Of a stretch of 7,857 bases of DNA, positions 1-6,068 are shown one piece after another. Numbering within the stretch: the stretch's first letter is position 1; each line of letters starts with the position of its first letter. The stretch comes from Clostridia bacterium (GTDB taxonomy: Bacteria > Bacillota > Clostridia > Oscillospirales > Ruminococcaceae), in contig QKDG01000025.1 of the NCBI GenBank assembly GCA_003246805.1, positions 1 to 7,857 of the forward strand, read 5' to 3'. A model generated the notes under the pieces. The model did not search any database. It was not told the DNA's origin and saw nothing but the letters and a program-made list of their open reading frames with translations. A program made the translations under genes and the position numbers.

Positions 1-765
1 TATTGTAAGATTTGATTTTGCCTGATTGATTTTTTCAATCATAGCCCTTGCTCCGTTCACATCGTTGTTTTCAAGTAAAGATGCCGTTTTATATGCAAGC
101 GCAATAATGTTGTTCGGGTCACCGTCTGCATCTGTGCCATATCCCAGAACTTCCGCACCATTTAACGAAATATCCATGACAGTCTGCTCATCAACATTCC
201 CACTTGCATCAAACTGCATTCCCAGCCCCACATCAAGATAAATGCTTTTTGTTTTTGGGAAAAGTGTGATATCATTTGTATTTATGTCCACGCCGTTAAA
301 GTTAAGAGTACCCGTTGTTTCGTCATATGAAAAAGGAGGTGTGCTGTTGTTTGTTCCGCCAAAAAGCTTTCTGTCTGCATATTCGGTGTTTATCTGGCTA
401 ATCATTTCCTTTGCGATGTTTCGTATCTGCTCTGCAAGAATTTTACGCTCATCATCGCCCTGTGTGCCGTTTACGCCCTGAACAATAGAGTCCGTCAGTG
501 TTGTTGAAGAATTGCTGATTGAGAGCAGTGACTTCTCTGCCGCCGAAAAAATTGTATCAGCAGTATCAAGATTTGATTTATACATTTCAGTTTTTTCTAA
601 ATTTCTTCTTATAATTAACGCCTTTGCCGCACCAACTGAATCCTGAGATGCACGGGTAAACTTCCTTTGAGATAATATTTTATTGTTTATTTCATTCATG
701 TTGGTAAGTGCCGAATTTGTGTTGTTAAGATATTGCCTTGTCATCTGATTTTGTGTTATTCTCAT
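1..765 (-). CDS. flgL: FlgL, flagellar hook-filament junction protein (3' end cut by window edge)
   Basis: FlgL (HAP3) is the second junction protein between hook and filament. It is exported through the flagellar type III system and sits under the flagellin filament. The reading frame stays open for 255 codons from the ATG at 763-765 to the left edge. The N terminus begins MRITQNQMTRQYLNN and continues with a KFTRASQDSVGAAKAL segment near residues 35-50, the flagellin-like N-terminal coiled-coil region typical of FlgL. A DRKLFGG stretch further on also fits the family. The start has a good ribosome site, AGGTGA at 772-777, six bases upstream. It lies 20 bases after flgK, so it is surely the next gene of the flgM operon. 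Usual FlgL length is about 290-310 residues, so roughly 40-60 C-terminal residues are probably missing, including the second helix of the terminal coiled coil. No cysteine is present in the visible part. Identification is secure from sequence and position. Confidence 0.93.
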   Translation of the reverse strand, partial: MRITQNQMTRQYLNNTNSALTNMNEINNKILSQRKFTRASQDSVGAAKALIIRRNLEKTEMYKSNLDTADTIFSAAEKSLLSISNSSTTLTDSIVQGVNGTQGDDERKILAEQIRNIAKEMISQINTEYADRKLFGGTNNSTPPFSYDETTGTLNFNGVDINTNDITLFPKTKSIYLDVGLGMQFDASGNVDEQTVMDISLNGAEVLGYGTDADGDPNNIIALAYKTASLLENNDVNGARAMIEKINQAKSNLTI

Positions 766-785
766 TAAAAATCACCTATCCTTAT

Positions 786-2300
786 TTATCTGCCTACAAG
801 GCCCATTCTGTTAATGATAGTTTCAAGTGCCTCATCAAGAGTCGTCATTATTCTTGCGGAAGCATTGAACCACTTCTGATAATTCATCATATTTACGCCT
901 TCTTCATCAAGAGAAACGGATGAAATTGATTCAATTTCTGACTTCACGCTATAAGTCAGCGACTGATTTGATTCATATACACCTGTCTGGTATTGAATTT
1001 CCTGGGCAATTCTGTTTGAATAGAATGATATATACCCCTCAAAGGTTCCTGTGTAATCCGAATTGTCGCCAAAAGCGATATCTTTTTTAAAAACACTTTG
1101 CAATCTAAAAATATGAGCATTGTCAAGCTCGCCATCCTGTGTTGAAGGGAGTATTGACATAGGGTCTTTTAACCATGAGTCCGAAACCCTTAAATTCTTA
1201 GCTGTAATAACACTCGAACCGTCAGATGAGCTAAAAAGCGGCCTGCTTACAGTAGGCGCAGCTGTGTCTACATTTGCGGCATTAAATTCTGTTGCAATTG
1301 CCTCAGCAAACTTATCTATAACGCTCTTGTAGTAGGCTATGCCCTGTGTTGCGTTCTGTGCGCCCGATGCATAACAGCCATTGCCATTATAAAGCTCTGA
1401 ATATCCCTTTAACGAGCCTGCTGACGGGTTGTAGGATTCACCATTGTTGAAATAGAATGTAAGCCCGCCTGTCGTTGAATCCTCTCTATACGTAAGAGAA
1501 GTAGCCTCTGACCCTTCAATTACCTTTGCACCAGCAAATATTACGGTTACCCCGCCGTCATTTTCATTTGTTACTTCAATATCCCCATAGGTTGAAAGAT
1601 TGTCCAGCAGAACATTTCTTGCATCAAGAAGCTCGTTTGGCCCATAGGTAGTGTTAACAGTATAATCACCAGCCAATGACAATGAAACCCCGCCTGACGC
1701 TATATAGTTTTGTGATATCTGCTTGTTGAGCAGGGCTATTTTTTCAAGAGTAGCATTTAAATCGCCCACCGTTGCATCAATCTCAAACTTTGTCTGCTCC
1801 TGTATCTGTGTCAGCTTGAAATCATAGTTGTTTATTACATTTACAAGCTGTTTTGCTGACTGTGTAAGAATATGTGCAAGCTCTGTCCTGTCTGTTGAAT
1901 CTGTGGCAAATGATTGCATGGATTTTTGAAAGCCAAGCAAAGCTGACTGTAAGCCTGTTGTGTCAATATTATCAAGCACGTTTTCGATATCTGTCATTAT
2001 ACTTTGTTTAATTCCTGCCTCAGATGTATCAGAATTAAGCTCACGAAATTTTTTATCAAGAAAAGCATCACGTATCTGGTCAACACCCGCCGCCAGAACT
2101 CCCTGCCCTGAGGCCATTACGTTCCCGGTAGAATATCTCGATGTCCCTGATTCTGTCACCATTGAGAATAAATCTACCCTTTGCCTAGTATACCCTGTTG
2201 TATTTATATTTGAAATATTGTTACTTGTTATATCAAGTGCCTTCTGCGAAGCCATAAGTGATGTTCTGGCTGTTTCAAACCCTAAAAAAGTTGGTCTCAT
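786..2300 (-). CDS. flgK: FlgK, flagellar hook-associated protein 1
   Basis: FlgK (HAP1) caps the hook and forms the first ring of the hook-filament junction. It is secreted by the flagellar export apparatus with FlgN as chaperone. The 504-residue product is a normal length. The N terminus carries the flagellar rod/hook motif at about residues 20-41 (ALDITSNNISNINTTGYTRQ), the equivalent of the family ANNIANANTPGYSRQ signature. The C terminus carries the matching second motif, GVNMMNYQKWFNASARIMTT (residues 468-487), and ends EALETIINRMGLVGR, almost a consensus FlgK end. The middle (about 200-420) is the variable surface-exposed region. The ATG at 2298-2300 has an excellent AGGAGG at 2308-2313, seven bases away. 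That ribosome site overlaps the stop codon of flgN, which suggests translational coupling. One cysteine, C309, lies in the variable domain; cysteine is generally scarce in flagellar axial proteins. The stop is TAA. Confidence 0.97.
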   Translation of the reverse strand: MRPTFLGFETARTSLMASQKALDITSNNISNINTTGYTRQRVDLFSMVTESGTSRYSTGNVMASGQGVLAAGVDQIRDAFLDKKFRELNSDTSEAGIKQSIMTDIENVLDNIDTTGLQSALLGFQKSMQSFATDSTDRTELAHILTQSAKQLVNVINNYDFKLTQIQEQTKFEIDATVGDLNATLEKIALLNKQISQNYIASGGVSLSLAGDYTVNTTYGPNELLDARNVLLDNLSTYGDIEVTNENDGGVTVIFAGAKVIEGSEATSLTYREDSTTGGLTFYFNNGESYNPSAGSLKGYSELYNGNGCYASGAQNATQGIAYYKSVIDKFAEAIATEFNAANVDTAAPTVSRPLFSSSDGSSVITAKNLRVSDSWLKDPMSILPSTQDGELDNAHIFRLQSVFKKDIAFGDNSDYTGTFEGYISFYSNRIAQEIQYQTGVYESNQSLTYSVKSEIESISSVSLDEEGVNMMNYQKWFNASARIMTTLDEALETIINRMGLVGR

Positions 2301-2311
2301 TCCAAAGCCTC

Positions 2312-2776
2312 CTAAATATTTTTTCCAAGAGAAATACTGTCACCAAGGGGTTGCTTTTTATCCCCTTTATCGTTATAAATGTTGCCATCACTGCGGGAGG
2401 TTTTTTTGTCAATTGCCGTAAGCTTTTGTTTAACTAATACCATTGCTTCGTCATTTATCCGCTTGACTTCAAAAATATATTTTGAAAGCTCTTCGTATAT
2501 GCTTGCAAGCTTACCCGAATATTGGGCAGGTGCATCCTCAATAAGCTTTTTAAAGCCCTCAGAATTTACGCCCTGATTTTCAAGCATCTTCTTCCTTTTT
2601 GCTTCGAGTGAATTGCCCTTCATTATAAGGGCCTGCTCCTTGCTCAGGCTGTTGTTAAGCTCTTCTATACTGTTTTTTGAGATATAGGAAAGCTTTGTGT
2701 TCTGAAACTCAAGAAGCTCTTTATAATGATTGATATATTCCTCAAAATATTTTATTATTATGTTATAGTCTGGCAC
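2312..2776 (-). CDS. flgN: FlgN family flagellar export chaperone
   Basis: FlgN is a small cytoplasmic helical chaperone that binds the C-terminal ends of FlgK and FlgL and delivers them to the export gate. The product is highly charged, has no membrane segment or signal peptide, and is predicted here to be mostly long helices. Its start, DYNIIIKYFEEYINHYKELL, resembles the first helix of FlgN proteins, and an SLSKEQALIMK segment fits the turn into the second helix. The family is weakly conserved, so position counts: it lies exactly between flgM and flgK, as flgN (yvyG) does in Bacillus subtilis. I place the start at the GTG at 2774-2776 (154 aa), because a GGGGG run at 2785-2789 lies eight bases upstream, the same spacing as in flgM. 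The in-frame ATG at 2789-2791 (159 aa) is the alternative but has no purine-rich site in front of it. The last 25 or so residues are polar and probably disordered. Confidence 0.85.
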   Translation of the reverse strand: MPDYNIIIKYFEEYINHYKELLEFQNTKLSYISKNSIEELNNSLSKEQALIMKGNSLEAKRKKMLENQGVNSEGFKKLIEDAPAQYSGKLASIYEELSKYIFEVKRINDEAMVLVKQKLTAIDKKTSRSDGNIYNDKGDKKQPLGDSISLGKNI

Positions 2777-2784
2777 AGTATTTT

Positions 2785-2789
2785 CCCCC
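2785..2789 (-). promoter_or_regulatory. Ribosome binding site supporting a GTG start for flgN
   Basis: The minus strand reads GGGGG here, eight bases before the GTG at 2774-2776. The run overlaps the alternative ATG at 2789-2791, so it can serve only the GTG. The bases upstream of that ATG (ATTTTAGAATAATTT) contain no Shine-Dalgarno match. flgM, the preceding gene, uses AAAGGGGG at the same eight-base distance, which supports the reading. The flgM stop codon lies just upstream (2795-2797), so coupled re-initiation is likely either way. Confidence 0.55.
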
Positions 2790-2794
2790 ATAAA

Positions 2795-3076
2795 TTATTC
2801 TAAAATGGATTTTGCCAGTGTTTCTGCACTAATGCTGTATTCTCCGTTTTTTATCAGCTTGCTTAAAGCAGACAAACGTTCAGCACTTGCAGAAGCATCA
2901 ATCTTTTGGGCAATATGCTCCTTGATGCTTTCAACAGTTGGCCCACTGTTTGTTGAAAGAACAAGCTTGTCAGTATTTTTTTGAACCTCAGCTGTTTTCC
3001 TTTTTGATAGCCTGGTGTTTTCAAATATATTTGTCTTATACGCATTTACTGCATTAATTTTATTGTTTATCTCCAT
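2795..3076 (-). CDS. flgM: FlgM, anti-sigma-D (sigma-28) factor
   Basis: FlgM holds the flagellar sigma factor (sigma-D/FliA) inactive until hook completion, when it is removed, by secretion in enterics. The 93-residue product has the FlgM layout. The first 35 residues are basic, polar and probably disordered. A DKLVLS stretch at 36-41 matches the DKVxLS segment that opens the conserved domain. The sigma-binding C-terminal helices at about 64-93 read ERLSALSKLIKNGEYSISAE and end LAKSILE, matching the family pattern of RIxxLKxAIxxGxYxVdxexIAxkLL. The ATG at 3074-3076 has AAAGGGGG at 3085-3092, eight bases upstream. It is the first gene after a sigma-D promoter, so it is made by the same sigma factor it inhibits, a closed negative loop. 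Its partner sigD is not in the window. The gap to the flgN start is short and contains no regulatory structure that I can see. Confidence 0.92.
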   Translation of the reverse strand: MEINNKINAVNAYKTNIFENTRLSKRKTAEVQKNTDKLVLSTNSGPTVESIKEHIAQKIDASASAERLSALSKLIKNGEYSISAETLAKSILE

Positions 3077-3124
3077 AATAAGTGCCCCCTTTATAACAAA
3101 AAAATATATAATGTCTTATTATTT

Positions 3125-3151
3125 TTATCGGCAAAAAATATAAATACTTTA
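3125..3151 (-). promoter_or_regulatory. Sigma-D (sigma-28/FliA type) promoter of the flgM-flgN-flgK-flgL operon
   Basis: On the minus strand the -35 element TAAA lies at 3148-3151. A 15-base AT-rich spacer (3133-3147) follows, and then the -10 element GCCGATAA at 3125-3132. This matches the known sigma-D/sigma-28 consensus, TAAA-N(about 15)-GCCGATA, in sequence and spacing. Transcription should start about seven bases past the -10, near 3117-3119. That gives a leader of about 42 bases before the flgM ATG, with no obvious hairpin or operator. The promoter sits in the only real intergenic gap of the window, directly upstream of flgM, where sigma-D promoters are known in Firmicutes. No second copy with a correct -35 was found elsewhere. 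Confidence 0.93.
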
Positions 3152-3161
3152 ATTGTTTTAT

Positions 3162-3190
3162 AAAAAAACTGCAACAAATTTTGTCGCAGT
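3162..3190 (-). terminator. Rho-independent terminator of the chemotaxis operon
   Basis: On the minus strand ACTGCGACA (3182-3190) pairs with TGTTGCAGT (3168-3176) to give nine base pairs. One of them is a G-U wobble, and there is a five-base loop (3177-3181) in which one more A-U pair could form. A run of T follows directly (3162-3168). The stem begins eight bases after the stop codon of the second cheW. On the plus strand the wobble becomes an A-C mismatch and no clean T run follows, so it should act only on minus-strand transcription. This marks the end of the cheA-to-cheW transcript. Confidence 0.88.
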
Positions 3191-3198
3191 CATTTTCT

Positions 3199-3693
3199 TT
3201 AATTAGATTTTATAATATCCAGGGCATTATCATCAAGTATCTGTGGGAAATCAAGCAGTATTATAAGATTTTTGTTGAAAGTTGCAACCCCTGTAATATA
3301 TTTTGTAACTTTTTCGTTTGTTATTGCAGGTGGTGGGGAAATCATATCCTCCTGCAACTGAACAACAGCGTCAACTCCGTCAACTAAAAAGCCAAGGTCA
3401 ATCCCCTGAACTGATGAAATAATAATGCATGATTTTTTTGTTGCTTCTGCCGCCGGCATTGAAAATCGCTTTCTTAAATCAATTACCGGAACAACCCTGC
3501 CCTTTGAATTTATTACCCCAGGTACGTATTCAGGATATTCCAGAACAGGAGTAGCCACCTGATTCTCGACAATTTGAATAATATCAGTTATCGGCAATGC
3601 ATATAATCTTTCAGCCAGCGTGAAGGTCAGATATTTCATATGCTCCAGGTCTTCTTCTTCGTCTTCATTGTATATATCATAAAAATCATTCAT
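3199..3693 (-). CDS. CheW-like coupling protein, second copy, divergent, with acidic N-terminal extension
   Basis: This 164-residue protein is a single CheW (SH3-like) domain, about residues 19-155. CheW-domain proteins bridge chemoreceptors and the P5 domain of CheA. Family features include KYLTFTLAERLYALPITDI near the start, YPEYVPGVINSKGRVVPVID (residues 53-72) and a late YITGVATFNKNLIILLDFPQ. There is no receiver domain, so it is not a CheV. Two things differ from the other CheW here. It has an acidic leader, residues 1-18, with EDEEEDLE at 10-17. The usual NLRG interface motif reads NSKG at 62-65, so the arginine important for coupling in Escherichia coli CheW is a lysine (K64). The ATG at 3691-3693 has AAAAGGGAGA at 3701-3710, seven bases upstream. 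The internal ATG at codon 19 has poor spacing, so the acidic leader is probably real. It is the last gene before the terminator. It could be a specialised or alternative coupler rather than the main one. Confidence 0.88.
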   Translation of the reverse strand: MNDFYDIYNEDEEEDLEHMKYLTFTLAERLYALPITDIIQIVENQVATPVLEYPEYVPGVINSKGRVVPVIDLRKRFSMPAAEATKKSCIIISSVQGIDLGFLVDGVDAVVQLQEDMISPPPAITNEKVTKYITGVATFNKNLIILLDFPQILDDNALDIIKSN

Positions 3694-3719
3694 ATTAAAC
3701 TCTCCCTTTTCTAATAATT

Positions 3720-4745
3720 TTAAACCTGTATCTGTTTGTATATTAAATCCTCTATATCATCAAGGGCGCATTGTTTGCTGACAGCACCAATCTCAAAGGC
3801 TACCTTTGGCATTCCATAAACAACGCTGCTTTCCATGTTCTGCCCTATTGTAAAAGCACCGGCCTCATGCATTTTTAAAAGCCCCTTCGAGCCATCAGCT
3901 CCCATACCTGTGAGAATTATCCCTATCGCCTTGCTTTTTGCACAGTCTGCAACAGAATCAAATAAAACATCAACCGACGGGCAATGCCCGCTTACCTTTT
4001 CACCCTGTTTTGAGGAAATATAATACCCGTTAGCATCCTTTTCAACCCTCATCTGATAATCACCAGCAGCGATAACTGCCAGCCCCTCTTTAAGGCGGAT
4101 ACCGTCCTTTGCTTCAACAACCTCAAAGTTGCATATCTTGTTAAGCCTTTGAGCAAACATATCAGTAAACTTTGGCGGCATGTGCTGTGTCATTACAATA
4201 GGCGGTATATTGGCAGGCAGATTCTGTATTGTTTTTATGATAGCCTCTGGTCCTCCCGTAGAAGCACCAATGGCAATTAGGTCTATTTTACTTTTAATAT
4301 TACTTAACGTTTTTTTCTCAGCTTTTTTACTATTAGTAATGTTATCTATAACCTTTGATTTTCCTGCAATTTTTATTTTCTCCCTCAGTTCAAGCGAAAA
4401 ATCCATCATATCCTGCGGATTTTTTATAAGTGGTTTTCTTACGAAATCAATCGCACCTGCATCAAGGGCTTCAAACGCGTTTATAGGAAGCGATGTAACA
4501 ACGACCGTAGGAACAGGATACTGTGGAATAAGCTTTTTCAAAAAATTAATACCGTCCATTTTTGGCATTTCAATATCAAGTGTTAAAACACGGGGGCGAA
4601 ATTCCAGTATTTTATCCCTTGCCTCATAAGGGTCGCCAGCTGTGCCGACAATTTCAATATCCTCATCTTCCTGAATCATTTTTGATATTACACTTCTGAA
4701 TAATATTGAATCGTCAACGATAAGCGTTTTAATCCTATTCTGCAT
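3720..4745 (-). CDS. cheB: CheB, chemoreceptor glutamate methylesterase/glutaminase
   Basis: CheB removes methyl groups from receptor glutamates, and deamidates receptor glutamines, after phosphorylation by CheA, giving adaptation feedback. The 341-residue product is of normal length with the standard two parts. The receiver domain (about 1-120) has the acidic pair D11-D12, phospho-acceptor D57 in LTLDIEMP, T84 in VVVTSLP and K104 in DFVRKP. A lysine-rich linker (about 123-153) follows. The methylesterase domain (about 154-341) has all three catalytic residues: S162 in IGASTGGPEA, H188 in TQHMPPKFT and D284 in TGMGADGSKG. Nothing essential is missing, so the enzyme should be active and phospho-regulated. 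The ATG at 4743-4745 has AAGGTGG at 4753-4759, seven bases upstream. It follows cheR by 19 bases, so the opposing methyltransferase and methylesterase are co-transcribed. Confidence 0.97.
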   Translation of the reverse strand: MQNRIKTLIVDDSILFRSVISKMIQEDEDIEIVGTAGDPYEARDKILEFRPRVLTLDIEMPKMDGINFLKKLIPQYPVPTVVVTSLPINAFEALDAGAIDFVRKPLIKNPQDMMDFSLELREKIKIAGKSKVIDNITNSKKAEKKTLSNIKSKIDLIAIGASTGGPEAIIKTIQNLPANIPPIVMTQHMPPKFTDMFAQRLNKICNFEVVEAKDGIRLKEGLAVIAAGDYQMRVEKDANGYYISSKQGEKVSGHCPSVDVLFDSVADCAKSKAIGIILTGMGADGSKGLLKMHEAGAFTIGQNMESSVVYGMPKVAFEIGAVSKQCALDDIEDLIYKQIQV

Positions 4746-4764
4746 ACGTTTTCCACCTTGAACA

Positions 4765-5565
4765 TTATTTTTTGTAGATTGCTGGTTTTATAACTTTAAA
4801 GCCAGTATTTTTTGTAATACTTTCAGCGTGTCCGATAAAGAAATATCCACCCTGCTTTGTCGCATCATAAAACTTCTTTATAAGCGTTTCTCTCGTGGGT
4901 GTGTCGAAATATATCATTACATTCCTGCATAAAATCAGGTCAAAAGGCTTTTTGTGAGAAAACTCGTCCATCAGATTAAAGTATTTAAAAACAACTTCTT
5001 TTCTTATTGTGTCGCAAATTTTATATTGATTATCAGGCAGCTTTATAAAATACTTTGTTAACCAATGCTTTGGTATGTCATTTAAATCCTCGGCCTTGAA
5101 CACCCCGTTTTTTGCTGATAATAGCGCTTTTGAAGAAATATCTGTGGCAAGAATTTTTAAATCCCATTTTGCTTTTCGTTCGCCAAAATATTCATCAATA
5201 CACATTGCCAGATTATACGGCTCGTTGCCAAAAGAACACCCGGCGCTCCATATCCTTACGTCACGGTCCTTTACAGTGCTTTCGATTTCAGGAAGAACCG
5301 TGTTTACCAGAAAATCAAAATGAGCGCTTTCCCTCATAAAATAAGTGTGGTTTGTTGTAAGCTTGCTTATAAAATGGTTGTATGCGGCGCCAGAGCTTTC
5401 TTTAAAAATATCATCAAGATAATCGTTATAGCAGGAATAGCCATTGTCAGTTACCGTAAAATTGAGCCTGCCTTCAATCAAGAGCCTTTTCTTGCTTAAA
5501 TCAATCCCATAATTGTTCTTTATATAGCCGACTATTCTCAAAAATTCTTCATCTGTTAATTTCAT
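4765..5565 (-). CDS. cheR: CheR, chemoreceptor glutamate O-methyltransferase
   Basis: CheR transfers methyl groups from S-adenosylmethionine to receptor glutamates, opposing CheB. The 266-residue length is normal. The all-helical N-terminal domain spans about 1-65. The methyltransferase domain follows with LTTNHTYFMRE (69-79, equivalent to the family TNxTxFFRE), the SAM loop WSAGCSFGNEPYN (106-118), the acidic residue D142 in ATDIS, CRNVMIYFD (213-221) and GHAESI (245-250). The SAM loop departs from the usual CSTGEEPYS at three places (F112, N114, N118). The second glutamate, E115, is kept. I infer an active enzyme with a slightly unusual cofactor loop. The ATG at 5563-5565 has AAGGTG at 5571-5576, five bases upstream. 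It sits between the first cheW and cheB, with short gaps on both sides. Confidence 0.96.
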   Translation of the reverse strand: MKLTDEEFLRIVGYIKNNYGIDLSKKRLLIEGRLNFTVTDNGYSCYNDYLDDIFKESSGAAYNHFISKLTTNHTYFMRESAHFDFLVNTVLPEIESTVKDRDVRIWSAGCSFGNEPYNLAMCIDEYFGERKAKWDLKILATDISSKALLSAKNGVFKAEDLNDIPKHWLTKYFIKLPDNQYKICDTIRKEVVFKYFNLMDEFSHKKPFDLILCRNVMIYFDTPTRETLIKKFYDATKQGGYFFIGHAESITKNTGFKVIKPAIYKK

Positions 5566-5580
5566 TCAAACACCTTAAAG

Positions 5581-6054
5581 CTAACTGAACAATAGTTTAT
5601 TGCAGTCCAGAACCAGCTTTACTTCATCCTCAATATTTATTATATCTGTAACAAAAACTGCCGCGCTTGCTCCTTTTTTTGAAGGTGCTGGTTGCAGAAC
5701 ATTTGCTGAATACTTAAATACCTCGCCGATTCTGTCAATTATAAGCCCGACAGACACGCCATCACACTCTACAACTACAATACAGGTTCTGTCATCGTAT
5801 TCTATCTTCTGCTTGCCAAAGCGCAACCTTAGATTAATAATAGGTATAACCTTTCCCCTCAGATTAATTACGCCCTCAATATAATCAGCAACAAGTGGAA
5901 TATGTGTAAGAGGGTGCATTTCAATTATATCAGTAACATAGGAAAGCTCTATTCCATACTGCTGGCCGTCAACAAAAAATGTCAACATCTGAGCATTCAT
6001 GCTGTTGTCATCATTCATCACAAACCTCTGTGCCTTAACTGCAACTTCACTCAC
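5581..6054 (-). CDS. cheW: CheW, chemotaxis coupling protein (canonical copy)
   Basis: CheW links chemoreceptors to the CheA P5 domain in the cytoplasmic signalling array. With the start used here it has 157 residues, and the CheW domain covers about 20-155. The interface motif is intact: YIEGVINLRGKVIPIINLRL, with NLRG at 64-67 and the conserved arginine R66. Later segments, DGVSVGLIIDRIGEV and VFVTDIINIEDEVKLVLD, also fit. I take the GTG at 6052-6054 as the start because AAGGGGTGA lies six bases upstream and overlaps the cheA stop codon. An in-frame GTG at 6061-6063 lies inside that ribosome site and is unlikely. An ATG at 6016-6018, with AGAGG six bases upstream, is a workable alternative giving a 145-residue protein starting MNDDNSMNAQ. 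The intact motif and the place directly after cheA suggest this is the main coupler. Confidence 0.93.
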   Translation of the reverse strand: MSEVAVKAQRFVMNDDNSMNAQMLTFFVDGQQYGIELSYVTDIIEMHPLTHIPLVADYIEGVINLRGKVIPIINLRLRFGKQKIEYDDRTCIVVVECDGVSVGLIIDRIGEVFKYSANVLQPAPSKKGASAAVFVTDIINIEDEVKLVLDCNKLLFS

Positions 6055-6059
6055 AAAAA

Positions 6060-6068
6060 TCACCCCTT
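6060..6068 (-). promoter_or_regulatory. Ribosome binding site of the first cheW, overlapping the cheA stop
   Basis: The minus strand reads AAGGGGTGA, a strong Shine-Dalgarno match, six bases before the GTG at 6052-6054. Its first two bases are the last two of the cheA TAA stop codon (6067-6069). Ribosomes ending cheA would therefore cover the cheW start region, which suggests translational coupling that keeps kinase and coupler amounts in step. This site argues against the in-frame GTG at 6061-6063, which lies within it. Confidence 0.7.

Noticed and set aside
1960..2421. A 153-codon plus-strand open frame across the flgK start and flgN end.
   Set aside because: It lies opposite two well-recognised genes and shows no domain. 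It is a shadow frame.
2863..3045. A 60-codon minus-strand frame overlapping flgM.
   Set aside because: It is out of frame with flgM, which has clear family motifs, and has no ribosome site of its own.
3085..3100. TATAAA just upstream of flgM as a possible sigma-A -10 box.
   Set aside because: No TTGACA-like element is found about 17 bases upstream, and the start of transcription would fall in or after the ribosome binding site.
3588..3595. A second GCCGATAA on the minus strand, identical to the sigma-D -10 element.
   Set aside because: It lies inside the second cheW (codons for LPITD), and the position 15 bases upstream reads CTGA instead of TAAA. It is most likely a coding coincidence.
5713..5730. 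TAAA followed by GCCGAT on the plus strand, resembling a sigma-D promoter.
   Set aside because: The spacer is far too short (about 7 bases instead of about 15), it lies inside cheW, and no plus-strand gene follows.
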